Source of the DNA: Bryobacteraceae bacterium
GTDB lineage: Bacteria; Acidobacteriota; Terriglobia; Bryobacterales; Bryobacteraceae
Assembly (NCBI GenBank): GCA_023384675.1
Contig: JAHDVK010000024.1
Location: forward strand, 27,141 to 91,140
Length of the DNA: 64,000 nt
Reading direction: 5' to 3'
Position 1 is the first letter of the stretch; each line of letters opens with the position of its first letter. The notes beneath the pieces are model-generated. The model searched no databases and was not told the DNA's origin. It worked only from the letters and a program-made list of their open reading frames with translations. Positions 16,982-26,227 of this stretch are shown here, piece after piece. A program made the translations under genes and the position numbers.

Positions 16982-17131
16982 GCGGGGGGGCTAAAGACCG
17001 ATCGATCATTCACACCTGGCGACCTCATTGCGCGCTACCGGCCCCCAGATGCCCAGCCGGCACTAGTTGATAGATGGACGGGCGCGGCCTGCGGGGCCAT
17101 TGACCGTCGATGCGGGTCCGCGGGAATCGGT

Positions 17132-17606
17132 GCGGCGAACCATGCCGAAGTTGTTGTTCGAGTCCTGCGGGAACAACTCGGAGGCACGCGCACTCGCTTG
17201 AACGACGGTCAGCGACGCCGATTGGCCGCGAAGGCGAAGGGATCAGGGCGGACCATTCTGGCGTAAGTGGCCACCATCGTCACGCCGGAGACCCTGCTGT
17301 CCTAGCATCGTAAGCTGATCGCCCAGCAGCACAACGGGAGCTGCAAGCATCGAGGCCCTCGTCTTGCGACTGGCCCGGGAGAACCATGATTGTGGGGGCA
17401 TCGGCGCCTTCAGCGAGCCTTGTCCAACCTTGGACACGAGATCGACCGCAGCACGATCGCCGTGATCCCGGAACGGCATGGACTTGAGCCAGCACCCGAG
17501 CGCAATCGAAAGACAGCGTGCAGGGAATTCCTGGCGCGTCATTGGGACATGATCGTGGCGGCGGACTTTTGCACCGTGGAGTTCTGGACGCCGGGTATTC
17601 GGGCCA
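17132..17606 (+). pseudogene. inactivated transposase with integrase-type core
   Basis: The frame from 17132 reads NHAEVVVRVLREQLGGTRTR, then RRRLAAKAKGSGRTILA, TAA, VATIVTPETLLS, TAG, HRKLIAQQ. After a frameshift near 17390 it reads WGHRRLQRALSNLGHEIDRS, continuing to ERHGLEPAPERNRKT and HWDMIVAADFCTVEFWTP. These are typical of the N-terminal helices and the start of the DDE core of an integrase-like (IS3/rve type) transposase. Two in-frame stops, a frameshift and loss of the C-terminal half make it dead. No flanking inverted repeats were recognised. It lies next to the start of the polysaccharide locus. The stretch 16982-17131 shows nothing else. Confidence 0.75.
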
Positions 17607-17759
17607 TATGGGAGGCTCGTGTGGACGATGGGTGCAACTCCACATCCTCGGCCGCCGTGTTCACATTTGACCAGACCGGAACGGGTATCACTGGTACTTT
17701 TGACTTGTGTATTGACGTGAGCAAGCAAGGACTGAGGTCCTGGCAATGCCGGGGTTGAA

Positions 17760-18353
17760 ATGGAACGACAAAGAACATGGACGAAAGTTGTAATTCTGGC
17801 GGCGCTGCTTCTGACCGTCCCGGCAGGGGTGACCCAAGTCCGCCCCGCGCCGCCGGCCGTTGCCACGAGCCAGGCTGAATACCGTCTGGGACCCGAGGAT
17901 GTCATAGAAGTGTTTGTGTGGAAAGAGCCCGAGTTGGCAGCCACAGTCGTGATTCGCCCGGACGGCAGGATTTCTCTTCCGCTGGCGGACGAACTCGTGG
18001 CTAGCGGCAAGACGACCGCTGAACTTCAACAGGAGATCACGGCCAAATTGAGTAAGTACGTCAATCAGCCGATGGTCAACGTCATGGTCAAGCAAGTGAA
18101 CAGCCTCAAGATCTCGGTTCTGGGTGAAGTCAGAAGACCTGACGTATACAAAATCAACAATCGGGTTACCTTGCTGGACGCGATTGCGATGGCGGGGGGA
18201 TTCACCGACCTGGCCCGGCCCAACAAGGTGGTCCTCCTTCGAACTACGCCGGCCGGCTCGCAGCGAATTAAGATCAACATCCGGCAGCTTGTTGCGGATG
18301 GCGACGGTACTTTTCTTTATCTGCAGCCGCTCGACACGATCTACGTCGAGTAA
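17760..18353 (+). CDS. polysaccharide export protein (Wza/EpsA type)
   Basis: The 197-residue periplasmic/outer-membrane protein has an N-terminal signal peptide (VVILAALLLTVPAGVTQ). The Poly_export domain follows (YRLGPEDVIEVFVWKEPELA, VIRPDGRISLPLADELVA), then an SLBB-type domain (ISVLGEVRRPDVYKINN, TLLDAIAMAGGFTD). There is no clear lipobox Cys, unlike classical Wza. It is the first gene of the polysaccharide locus, followed by an outer-membrane barrel and a BY-kinase, the usual core of a Wzx/Wzy-type export system. The ATG at 17760 gives a signal peptide of normal size. Confidence 0.92.
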   Translation: MERQRTWTKVVILAALLLTVPAGVTQVRPAPPAVATSQAEYRLGPEDVIEVFVWKEPELAATVVIRPDGRISLPLADELVASGKTTAELQQEITAKLSKYVNQPMVNVMVKQVNSLKISVLGEVRRPDVYKINNRVTLLDAIAMAGGFTDLARPNKVVLLRTTPAGSQRIKINIRQLVADGDGTFLYLQPLDTIYVE

Positions 18354-18434
18354 AGACCCCGGCATTCACAGTTGAATGCCGCGAGGGAGGCTCTGTTGTG
18401 CGGGGCCTTTCGACACCAGGAGTGTGAGTTAAGA

Positions 18435-19724
18435 ATGAGGCGTAGTCAATTACTTTTGCTGGGCATGATCTCGACGATAGTCGCGGAGCGCCCGCTGTGG
18501 GCGCAGGAACGGCCCAATGGCTTCTTCTTTACCTCGCCATTGAGCTTGAGTGCCGGCTACGACCACAATTTTATCTCTAATTCCAGAAGTCTGGATGACA
18601 AAGTGACTATTATTACAACACCGGCACTATCCTGGATAAAAAGCACCCATCGCGCGCGCTTGTCCACGGACTATCAGGCGGAATTTGAAACGTTTTCCCG
18701 GCACCAGGATCTGAATGCCTGGAACCATGAAGCTACCCTGCGTTACAGTTACCGGATCAATGCGCGGTGGACTGCGGATGCGGGCAATTCATTTCTGTCC
18801 ACCTCGGATCCGAGCCGCCGGCTGGCCGAAAGTCAGCTCCTGCTGCCTCGTGGACGCTATCAGCAGAACGCCTTCTTCACCGGCCTGAGGTATCGGCTGA
18901 ATTACCGGACATCCATGTCCATTCGGTTTGACAACGCGATCACCGCGATGTCGCTGCCCAGTCCCCGGTCCAACCTGTCCGATCAGATGACCAGTGCCGG
19001 GAGTTACACGATCGACCACACCGTGAACCGGCGCCACTCTGTGACGGGTAGCTACGCCTATTTGCGCATTCGTCCACTCGATCAGCGCGGATCAGTAGCT
19101 TTCTCCTATCAACCGATACACAATGTGACCTCCGGGTATAGGTACACCGTCAATCCCGGTTTGAATTTCCGGCTGACCGGTGGCGCGGTCCGCGGCCGGG
19201 AACTCGCCTACACCGCGGGTGGCGCTGTGGAGAAACGTGTGAGGGGGCTGTCGGTGATGGCGGGTTACCAGAGGTATCTTTCCTTCCTCGGCGGCTTTGG
19301 GCCCGCAGGGGGTATATCAGGCGGCGCCGATGCGTTCGCCAATCCACTACTGCCAGATTCGGTGTTTCAGGCACTCTCAGTCAGGGTACGCGGAAAGCTG
19401 ACCAGGCGGATTGGCCTGGAGATCTACGGGCAGCGCGGACAAATGAGCCTGGCGGGCCAGGGCATCCGGAGCCTGATCGGTCAATCGCGCGTGGACTACC
19501 AACTGACCGACCGGCTGATCATCTTTGCGCGCGCTGAGTATTTCGGACAGAACGTCAGCCAGTTCGCGGACTTGCCCTTATCACGGCAGCGTTATTTTGG
19601 CGGGCTGGAAATCGTCTTGTCCCGTCCGCCCGAGCAGGAGAACGCGCAACTCCGGCACCGTGGAATCTTCGCTGAGCCGTCTCGGCGTCAGTCGTCTGCG
19701 CCCCAGGAAGCAAAGGGAAAGTAG
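18435..19724 (+). CDS. outer-membrane beta-barrel protein of the polysaccharide locus
   Basis: The 429-residue protein has a signal peptide (MRRSQLLLLGMISTIVAERPLWAQ). Many short amphipathic strands with alternating aromatic residues follow (for example LSAGYDHNFISNSRSLDD, HEATLRYSYRINARWTADAG, FARAEYFGQNVSQF). This is typical of the outer-membrane barrels found between the Wza-like and Wzc-like genes in exosortase-type and related clusters. It may form or assist the export pore. AGGAG at 18418-18422 precedes the ATG at 18435; a longer in-frame start at 18372 lacks a signal peptide at its start. The precise family is not certain. Confidence 0.75.
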   Translation: MRRSQLLLLGMISTIVAERPLWAQERPNGFFFTSPLSLSAGYDHNFISNSRSLDDKVTIITTPALSWIKSTHRARLSTDYQAEFETFSRHQDLNAWNHEATLRYSYRINARWTADAGNSFLSTSDPSRRLAESQLLLPRGRYQQNAFFTGLRYRLNYRTSMSIRFDNAITAMSLPSPRSNLSDQMTSAGSYTIDHTVNRRHSVTGSYAYLRIRPLDQRGSVAFSYQPIHNVTSGYRYTVNPGLNFRLTGGAVRGRELAYTAGGAVEKRVRGLSVMAGYQRYLSFLGGFGPAGGISGGADAFANPLLPDSVFQALSVRVRGKLTRRIGLEIYGQRGQMSLAGQGIRSLIGQSRVDYQLTDRLIIFARAEYFGQNVSQFADLPLSRQRYFGGLEIVLSRPPEQENAQLRHRGIFAEPSRRQSSAPQEAKGK

Positions 19725-19727
19725 CAC

Positions 19728-21938
19728 ATGGATACGAACGGGGAAAGCAACGGATTCTCAGTATTTACGGTCCTGCGGGCTCTCAACCGCCGGAAGTGGT
19801 ACGTCATTGCTCCGGTTCTGCTGATTACGGGTGCGGTCAGCGTGTACATGCTGAAGCAACCGGAGCGCTTCCGGGCTCGGACGCTGATCGTATCTCTGCC
19901 AGTGGTTCAGGAAAATGATTGGACCAGCGGTTCCGGCGCCGCGGCCAGCGGGAGCATCGAGGATCAGTTGCGCTCGATCAGGGAAACCCTTCTGGGCGGC
20001 CCTGTGTTGGAGACAGTCAGCAAGGAGTATTCGATTGATCCCGAGGGAAACCGCACGCCGGAGCAGACTCTGGAGGCGCTGAAGTCGAGAATTCGAATCC
20101 AGGTTGAAGGACTGGACGCGTTCTCCATCACCTTTGAGGGAGAACGGCCGCAGCAGGTGGTCCAGTTGACCAATCGCCTGGCCGAACTGTTTGTTGAGCG
20201 CACTTCGGACCTGCGCGGCGAGCGTGTGGAACAGGCGGATGGCTTCCTGGATGCTGAGGTTGCGAGGCTGCAAGCGGAGCTCCGCCAGCAGGAAGAGGGC
20301 TTGAAGGCCTACCGGCAGAGCGTGGCTCAACTGCTGCCCGAGCGCCTGGCGGCCAACCTGAAGCTTCTCGAGAACTTGCAGCAGCAGATGCGGAGCAAGA
20401 CCGATCAGATTATCGAAGGGCAGGCACGGCGGGTGGCGGTGATCGACGAAATGAAGGCACTGGAGCAACGGGGAGCGCTCGAGGCGGCCCCGCGCGAAAG
20501 GACTGCGGCCGAAGTCCGTCTCGACGAGCAACGCCTGAAGCTGAGGCAGCTCAAAGCCCGGTATACGGTCAGGAATCCTGAGATAGAGCGAACAGAGGCG
20601 GAAATCCGGGAACTGGAGGCAATCGGGATTCCGGCCGGCGCTCACCGCGAGCTGTCACCCCTGCAATTGCGCTACCTGGCGCTGAAGGCCGAGGCGTTGT
20701 TGATCGATGAACAGCTGAGAAGTTACCGGCAGGAGCGCAGCGGACTGGCCAAAGACATTGGGATCAGTGAGCGTCGTGTTAACTCCTCACCGGGGCTCGA
20801 GACGACACTGGCGCAGCTCACGAGAGAGGCTGCCTTGACGCGCTCGCGGTACGAGACGATGCTCGCGAAGCAGCAGCAATCCAAACTGGGAGAGAGGCTG
20901 CAGAAGAGCACCAACAGTGCCGGCTTCAAGGTGGCGGAACCGGCACGACTGCCTTTGGCGCCGTCGATCCCGCGGCGGATGCGGATCATCTTTATGGCCT
21001 TCGTCGCCAGTCTGGGGCTGGGCCTGATCGGAATCCTCCTCGCGGAGCAGATGGACACAACGTTTGACACCGTTGAGGAGTTCCAGCGCTTCACGAATCT
21101 TCCCGTGCTCTCGGCCATTCCCGCAGTCTCCAACCGCGCGGCAAGAAGGCGAAACGGCAGCAATCGCGGTTCGAGTGGCGTGGACTCAAGTGGACCGGGC
21201 GATGGAGATTCGGTCTTCACGCAAGAGCAATCGCGGCACTACCAGAAGAATCGCCTGTCGGTACTGAGCGACCCGAGATCCGTTCCCTCGGAGCAATACC
21301 GCATCCTTGCCATGAAAGTTCAGCAGTGGGCTGAAGAGAGCGATGGCCGGGTGCTTGTGGTGACCAGTTCAGCGGGGGGAGAAGGCAAATCCCTGACGGC
21401 GCTGAACCTGAGCCTTGCTCTTTCCACCTCCCTCACTGGCCCCGTACTGTTGGTGGACAGCGACCTGCGGCGTCCGATGGTGCACCAGTACCTGGGCTTG
21501 AACCAGGGACAGCACGACACAAGCGGCTTCAGTGATCTTTTGACCCAAACCGGCGGTGATTTCACCTCCTGCGCCGCGAAACTAGGGAAGCTGGATGTGA
21601 TTCTGGGAGGCACCAGGCCTCAGAATCCAGTCGGCATGCTGTCATCGCCAAGGGCCCAGGAGCTTCTGGCTCAGTGGCGAAAAGACTACCGCTTGGTCAT
21701 CCTCGACGGTCCGCCGCTCATCCCCATCGCTGACAGCCACGTTCTGGGCGCCTTGGCCGACGGTGTCGTGGTTGTTGTGCGTGCCCGGCAAACCCGGCGC
21801 GAACTCTTCCGTCGCGCCGTCGAGAGCCTGAGCGCTGCCAATGTCCTTGGCGTTGTGCTGAACGACGTGGAATACGGAGATACACGCTATGCCTATGCAT
21901 ATCGAAACTATCAACGACACTATCTTGACCGGTCTTAG
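19728..21938 (+). CDS. polysaccharide co-polymerase / tyrosine autokinase (Wzc-type BY-kinase)
   Basis: The 736-residue inner-membrane protein controls chain length and export. The N-terminal Wzz domain has a transmembrane helix (WYVIAPVLLITGAVSVYML, about 24-42). Long coiled coils lie at about 150-400, with a second transmembrane helix near 418-438. The cytoplasmic kinase has Walker A SSAGGEGKS near 545, Walker A' VLLVDSDLRRP near 574 and Walker B LVILDGPPL near 655. The C-terminus has a tyrosine cluster (YGDTRYAYAYRNYQRHYLDRS, seven Tyr) for autophosphorylation. All kinase motifs are intact. The start lies 3 bp after the barrel gene, implying co-transcription. Confidence 0.94.
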   Translation: MDTNGESNGFSVFTVLRALNRRKWYVIAPVLLITGAVSVYMLKQPERFRARTLIVSLPVVQENDWTSGSGAAASGSIEDQLRSIRETLLGGPVLETVSKEYSIDPEGNRTPEQTLEALKSRIRIQVEGLDAFSITFEGERPQQVVQLTNRLAELFVERTSDLRGERVEQADGFLDAEVARLQAELRQQEEGLKAYRQSVAQLLPERLAANLKLLENLQQQMRSKTDQIIEGQARRVAVIDEMKALEQRGALEAAPRERTAAEVRLDEQRLKLRQLKARYTVRNPEIERTEAEIRELEAIGIPAGAHRELSPLQLRYLALKAEALLIDEQLRSYRQERSGLAKDIGISERRVNSSPGLETTLAQLTREAALTRSRYETMLAKQQQSKLGERLQKSTNSAGFKVAEPARLPLAPSIPRRMRIIFMAFVASLGLGLIGILLAEQMDTTFDTVEEFQRFTNLPVLSAIPAVSNRAARRRNGSNRGSSGVDSSGPGDGDSVFTQEQSRHYQKNRLSVLSDPRSVPSEQYRILAMKVQQWAEESDGRVLVVTSSAGGEGKSLTALNLSLALSTSLTGPVLLVDSDLRRPMVHQYLGLNQGQHDTSGFSDLLTQTGGDFTSCAAKLGKLDVILGGTRPQNPVGMLSSPRAQELLAQWRKDYRLVILDGPPLIPIADSHVLGALADGVVVVVRARQTRRELFRRAVESLSAANVLGVVLNDVEYGDTRYAYAYRNYQRHYLDRS

Positions 21939-21976
21939 CACCCCGTGCTTGTGATCCATCGAATGAAAGGAATGAA

Positions 21977-23791
21977 ATGCGTGCATCAACAGTGAACGCG
22001 GCAGGAAGGAGACTGCTATTTGCAGGGCAGGTTCTGTGCCTGTTTCTTGCCGCTGGACCAGCGCATCCGCAGAGCAATATTCGGACGATGGCAGGCAACG
22101 GCAGCCAGGTGTTCTCCGGAGATGGCGGCCCGGCAACGGCCGCCGGTCTACATCACCCTCGGGGATTGGCGGTCGATGCGAGCGGCAACGTTTATATCTC
22201 CGATGTCGATAACCATCGAATCCGCCGTGTCAGCCCCGGTGGAATCATCTCGACCATCGCCGGGAATGGGGTTCCAGGCGACTCCGGCGATGGCGGATTG
22301 GCGGTGAGTGCCTCCCTGAGCGATGTCACGGGGTTGACGCTCGACGGCGCAGGCAATCTCTATATCGCCGACGCGGGCAACAGGAGAATCCGGAAAGTGA
22401 CGCCGAACGGGATCATCAGTACGATCGCCGGGACAGGTATTCAGGGCTTTTCCGGTGATGGCGGGCCGGCCACCGATGCTCAGTTGAACAGGCCGACTTC
22501 CGTTCTCTTCTGGGCGGGCAGTTTGTACATCGCAGACAGTTCCAACCAGCGCATCCGCCGGGTCAGCGCCAACGGAACGATCACGACAATTGCCGGTAAC
22601 GGCGTAGCTGGATTTTCTGGTGATGGCGGTCCAGCCACTGGTGCTTCACTCAGGTTCCCGTTGGGATTGGCTGCAGACGGTCTCGGTAATCTGTACTTTG
22701 CGGATGGCGATAACAATCGCGTTCGCCGGATCAGTCCTGAGGGGATAATCACCACGGCGGCCGGTAATGGATCCGGACGATTTGCCGGAGACCAGGGTCC
22801 CGCCACGAGCGCCTCGCTGAACATCCCCTGGGATGTGACTATCGATGGCGCCGGCAACCTGTATATCGCGGACGCCGGGAACAACCGGGTGCGCAGGGTA
22901 GACGGCTTCGGCCTCATCAGTACCCTGACTGGCACGGGAGCGGACGGATACGCAGGTGACGGCGGACCGGCTGCCGATGCGGTGCTCAATTTCCCGTGGG
23001 GCCTGACGACGGACCCCTCAGGCCGCATCTACATCGCGGACCGCGTCAACAACCGTGTCCGGCTGGTTTCCGGAAGCCCGGCCGGCGTGCCCGTTCTGGA
23101 AGAGAACTCCACGGTGAACAGCGCCAGTTTCGCCGCGGTTCTTGCGCCTGGCGGAATTGTAACCCTGCTCGGCTCTGGCTTTTCCGGCAGTACTCTGAGT
23201 GCCTCCACCATCCCCTTGCCTACGCTACTGGGCGAGACCAGTGTCACGTTCAATGGAATACCGGCACCTCTGTTCTTCGTTTCAGATACCCGGATACAAG
23301 CGCAGGCTCCATTCGAATTGTCAGCTGACTCCGACGTATCGGTCCAGGTACGGCGGGGAAACAGTCTGAGTGCATCGAGAATGGTGTCCGTAAGCGCGGT
23401 ATCGCCGGGCATCTTCATTGTTGACCCAGCCAGTAGCGCGGGAGCGGTTCTCCACGCCGAGGACTTTTCGCTGGTGAGCAGCGAAGCACCGGCTCGGCCC
23501 GGCGAGTCCCTGCTGATCTACTCCACCGGTCTCGGCCCCATGCGGGTTGCGGTCGCGTCCGGCGAAAGTGCTCCCAGTGACCCGGCGCTCACCGAAACAC
23601 TCCATTTTCCATCTGTGACCATTGCAGGTTCCTCCGCCAACGTTATTTACTCGGGCTTGGTCCCGGGCTTTGTGGGTCTCTACCAGATAGAGGTTCAGGC
23701 GCCGCCGGGGATGCCGGCTGGTGCCCAACCTGTTCAGATCACCATGCTTGGCGCAACGAGCAACATAGCCACGATTGCTGTGACTCGATGA
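21977..23791 (+). CDS. secreted NHL-repeat beta-propeller protein with TIGR03437-type C-terminal domain
   Basis: The 604-residue protein has a signal peptide, then six tandem NHL repeats of about 56 residues from 22090 to 23070. Each resembles TIAGNG...FSGDGGPAT...LYIADAGNNRIRRV and together they should close a six-bladed propeller. From residue 375 a C-terminal domain follows, with VNSASFAAVLAPGGIVTLLG, LLIYSTGLGP and QIEVQAPPGMPAGAQPVQIT. This is the TIGR03437 type expanded in Solibacter relatives. AAAGGA at 21965-21970 sets the start. It sits inside the polysaccharide locus, so it may bind the exported polymer or the cell surface (inference). Confidence 0.9.
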   Translation: MRASTVNAAGRRLLFAGQVLCLFLAAGPAHPQSNIRTMAGNGSQVFSGDGGPATAAGLHHPRGLAVDASGNVYISDVDNHRIRRVSPGGIISTIAGNGVPGDSGDGGLAVSASLSDVTGLTLDGAGNLYIADAGNRRIRKVTPNGIISTIAGTGIQGFSGDGGPATDAQLNRPTSVLFWAGSLYIADSSNQRIRRVSANGTITTIAGNGVAGFSGDGGPATGASLRFPLGLAADGLGNLYFADGDNNRVRRISPEGIITTAAGNGSGRFAGDQGPATSASLNIPWDVTIDGAGNLYIADAGNNRVRRVDGFGLISTLTGTGADGYAGDGGPAADAVLNFPWGLTTDPSGRIYIADRVNNRVRLVSGSPAGVPVLEENSTVNSASFAAVLAPGGIVTLLGSGFSGSTLSASTIPLPTLLGETSVTFNGIPAPLFFVSDTRIQAQAPFELSADSDVSVQVRRGNSLSASRMVSVSAVSPGIFIVDPASSAGAVLHAEDFSLVSSEAPARPGESLLIYSTGLGPMRVAVASGESAPSDPALTETLHFPSVTIAGSSANVIYSGLVPGFVGLYQIEVQAPPGMPAGAQPVQITMLGATSNIATIAVTR

Positions 23792-23819
23792 TCGCCTCGT
23801 GGACAGGAGGGCTCAGTAG

Positions 23820-24911
23820 ATGGCAAAAGCAATCTTCTTCATGGCTCTGGCCGGCATTGTCTATGTCTACATAGGCTATCCGCTTCTGCTCATGGCTTGG
23901 AGGAAAACTGGTCGCCGCCCGGTTCGCAAGAACTATTGCGAGCCGAGCGTGAGCCTGGTGATGGCCATGCACAATGAGCAGAACACCGCCGAACGGAAGC
24001 TGCGGAACTGTTTTGAACTGGATTACCCAAGCACGAAGCTCCAGTTCATTGTCTCGCTGGATGCCCCCACAGACGATACCGAAGCTTTGGTGAGAAACTA
24101 TGCCGGCGAGAGAGTCGAAATCCACTACTCTCCTGTCCACCGCGGCAAAGCGGAAGCCCTGAACTCTGGAGTAGCGATGGCGACGGGAGAGATTGTCGTG
24201 TTTGCCGATGCTCGCCAGCAGTTTGACAAGCAAGCCATCCGGGAACTGGTAGCCAATTTCGCGGATCCCTCCGTGGGTGCCGTGTCCGGGGAACTCGTCC
24301 TTCTGGACGAGCAAGGCCAGGAGAGTAGCGATGCTGTCGGTCTGTATTGGCGCTACGAAAAGGGCCTGCGAGCGATGGAGAGCGACATTCATTCAGTGCC
24401 AGGCGCGACCGGAGCCATCTACGCCATCCGGCGCGAGCTTTTCGTGCCGCTACCCAAGGACACGATTTTGGATGACGTCGTTACGCCGATGAGAATTGTC
24501 CTGGCGAAAATGCGTGTGATCTTCGATGCGGCGGCCCGTGCGTACGAGGTCGTAAGCGAAAAGCACAGCTCGGAGTATGAGAGAAAGACACGCACGCTAG
24601 AAGGAAACTATCAATTGTTTGCAAAACTTCCCCAATTGCTGCTTCCGTGGCGCAACCCGATCTTCGTCCAGCTGATCTCTCACAAGCTGGGCCGGCTGCT
24701 CGTCCCGTACTGCCTGGTCGCTCTCTTTATATCGAATGTATTCCTGCTTTCTGGCTTATACCTCGTGTTTTTTGTTGGTCAGGTGCTGTGGTATGTGTTG
24801 GCCGGCATTGGCTGGCTGATTTCAACTCGCGACTCGGATGTGCTGAGCGCCGCAACTGCCGGTCAACAGCCGGTGGAGAGAACCATATGCGAAACAAGTT
24901 CCGAAAATTAG
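23820..24911 (+). CDS. family 2 glycosyltransferase, C-terminal membrane helix out of frame
   Basis: The 363-residue inner-membrane enzyme transfers a sugar from a nucleotide donor. An N-terminal helix (AIFFMALAGIVYVYIGYPLLLMAW) precedes a GT2 domain with PSVSLVMAMHNE, GKAEALNSGVAMATGEIVVF, the DxR-type metal site ADARQ and GATGAIYAIRR. Two C-terminal helices follow (LVPYCLVALFISNVFLLSGL; VLWYVLAGIGWLI). Homologous enzymes usually continue with a final helix like LPYTFVLMNWAAVVGLYYF. Here that segment is in another frame (24887-25024), and this protein ends in an unrelated tail (SAATAGQQPVERTICETSSE). A frameshift or a true gene split are both possible. Confidence 0.88.
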   Translation: MAKAIFFMALAGIVYVYIGYPLLLMAWRKTGRRPVRKNYCEPSVSLVMAMHNEQNTAERKLRNCFELDYPSTKLQFIVSLDAPTDDTEALVRNYAGERVEIHYSPVHRGKAEALNSGVAMATGEIVVFADARQQFDKQAIRELVANFADPSVGAVSGELVLLDEQGQESSDAVGLYWRYEKGLRAMESDIHSVPGATGAIYAIRRELFVPLPKDTILDDVVTPMRIVLAKMRVIFDAAARAYEVVSEKHSSEYERKTRTLEGNYQLFAKLPQLLLPWRNPIFVQLISHKLGRLLVPYCLVALFISNVFLLSGLYLVFFVGQVLWYVLAGIGWLISTRDSDVLSAATAGQQPVERTICETSSEN

Positions 24912-25024
24912 CATTGTTGCCGTACACTTTTGTTCTGATGAACTGGGCCGCCGTCGTCGGTCTCTACTACTTCGCCCACGGCTCCGTGGGCATTTGGGGT
25001 CCGACCCGGGTGAGACAGGCTTAA
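24887..25024 (+). CDS. small membrane ORF matching the missing last helix of the GT2 enzyme
   Basis: The 45-codon frame starts at ATG 24887 with GTGGAGAG at 24873-24880 upstream. It overlaps the glycosyltransferase end by 25 bp. The sequence (FRKLALLPYTFVLMNWAAVV...) is one transmembrane helix with flanking positive charges. It strongly resembles the C-terminal helix of GT2 enzymes of this type. It stops directly before the ATG of the next gene at 25025. It is either the displaced end of a frameshifted gene or a separately translated subunit. The ribosome binding site favours real translation. Confidence 0.5.
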   Translation: MRNKFRKLALLPYTFVLMNWAAVVGLYYFAHGSVGIWGPTRVRQA

Positions 25025-26227
25025 ATGGCAAATCAGGCATCAGCGAGTCCCCTGCCTGCGGCTGTGCCACTCCAAGAGGAGATTCATGTCGAGACCATCA
25101 CAGGCTATCCGGCCTTTCGCGATCTTGAGCCGGCCTGGAACGAAGCGGCGGCCAAAGCCGGACTCAACCATCCGTTCCTGGAGTACACCTGGGTTCGAAC
25201 CTGGTGGGAGTGCTTCGGCGCCGGAAGCACACTTCAAATTCTGTTAGTGAAAGCCAGCGAGGAGATTGTCGCGATCGCTCCTCTGATCTTGACGCCTATT
25301 CGAATGTGGGGGATCAAGGTGAGGCGGCTAGGGTTCCTCCATAATGCGCACGTCCCACGTGCCGACTTTCTCATTGCTCGATCCCCGCAGGAGGCCTACC
25401 GCATCATCTGGGATCATCTGTTCCGGAGAAAAGACTGGGATCTACTCCAGTTCTGCCAACTGCCTCAAGGATCTCCCACTCTGGCGGCGATGGCCGGCTC
25501 CGCGGCCCGGGACCGATGCCAGATCGTCACCTGGGTATCTTGCGCCTCACCCTATTTGCAGGTCCGCGGCACTTGGGACCGCTACTTCCAAGGTCTGGCG
25601 GGCAAACACCGCAGCAATCTGAGAAACCGCTTCAAACGGCTCACCGGGCTGGGCCCGGTTAGCGTGGAGACAATCACGGCGGGTGCACAGTTGGCGGACG
25701 CTCTTCAAGCTGGGCTTCGATTGGAAGCTGCGGCGTGGAAAGGGGAAAATCGCACAGCCATCTGCAGCGATCCGGACGTTTCCAGATTCTACTCAACCCT
25801 GGCGGTTCGTGCGGCCGAACACGGCTGGATGCGGCTGCACTTCCTGCGGGCTGGTTCCCGGCGGATCGCCTTCGACTATTGTCTCGCCTATGGCAACCGG
25901 ATCTATCTGCTGAAGGTCGGCTACGACCCGGAGTACGCTCCATACTCGCCCTCCAATCTGCTGGTCTTCCTCTCACTTAAGGACTTGTTCGAACAGGGCG
26001 TTATCAATCAATACGACTTCCTGGGGGAGAACGCTGACTGGAAGAGGCAATGGACTCAATGCGCCAAACCGCACTATTGGCTTTTTGTCTTTTCCCGCTC
26101 TTTCAAGGGACGCTGTCTGCATTTTATCAAGGCGAAAGTAGTCCCATTCCTGAGGCGAAAGCGCCTGAAGCCTTTGCGCGCTTTCGTCATTCGGCTTGCC
26201 GCGCACGCACAGCCGGAGAAGGCCTAA
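25025..26227 (+). CDS. FemAB/BioF2-like GNAT acyltransferase (first copy)
   Basis: The 400-residue protein belongs to the long GNAT-fold family (CelD/BcsL, PF13480 type) common in exopolysaccharide clusters. Typical features are NHPFLEYTWVRTWWECFGAG near residues 48-67, KHRSNLRNRFKRL near 195-207, and the C-terminal fold IAFDYCLAYGNRIYLLKVGYDPEYAPYSPSNLL. Relatives are thought to acylate or aminoacylate sugars or lipids; the substrate is unknown. It starts right after the small membrane frame, and its stop overlaps the start of the aminotransferase (TAATG at 26225-26229). A second, related enzyme follows at 27366. Confidence 0.87.
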   Translation: MANQASASPLPAAVPLQEEIHVETITGYPAFRDLEPAWNEAAAKAGLNHPFLEYTWVRTWWECFGAGSTLQILLVKASEEIVAIAPLILTPIRMWGIKVRRLGFLHNAHVPRADFLIARSPQEAYRIIWDHLFRRKDWDLLQFCQLPQGSPTLAAMAGSAARDRCQIVTWVSCASPYLQVRGTWDRYFQGLAGKHRSNLRNRFKRLTGLGPVSVETITAGAQLADALQAGLRLEAAAWKGENRTAICSDPDVSRFYSTLAVRAAEHGWMRLHFLRAGSRRIAFDYCLAYGNRIYLLKVGYDPEYAPYSPSNLLVFLSLKDLFEQGVINQYDFLGENADWKRQWTQCAKPHYWLFVFSRSFKGRCLHFIKAKVVPFLRRKRLKPLRAFVIRLAAHAQPEKA

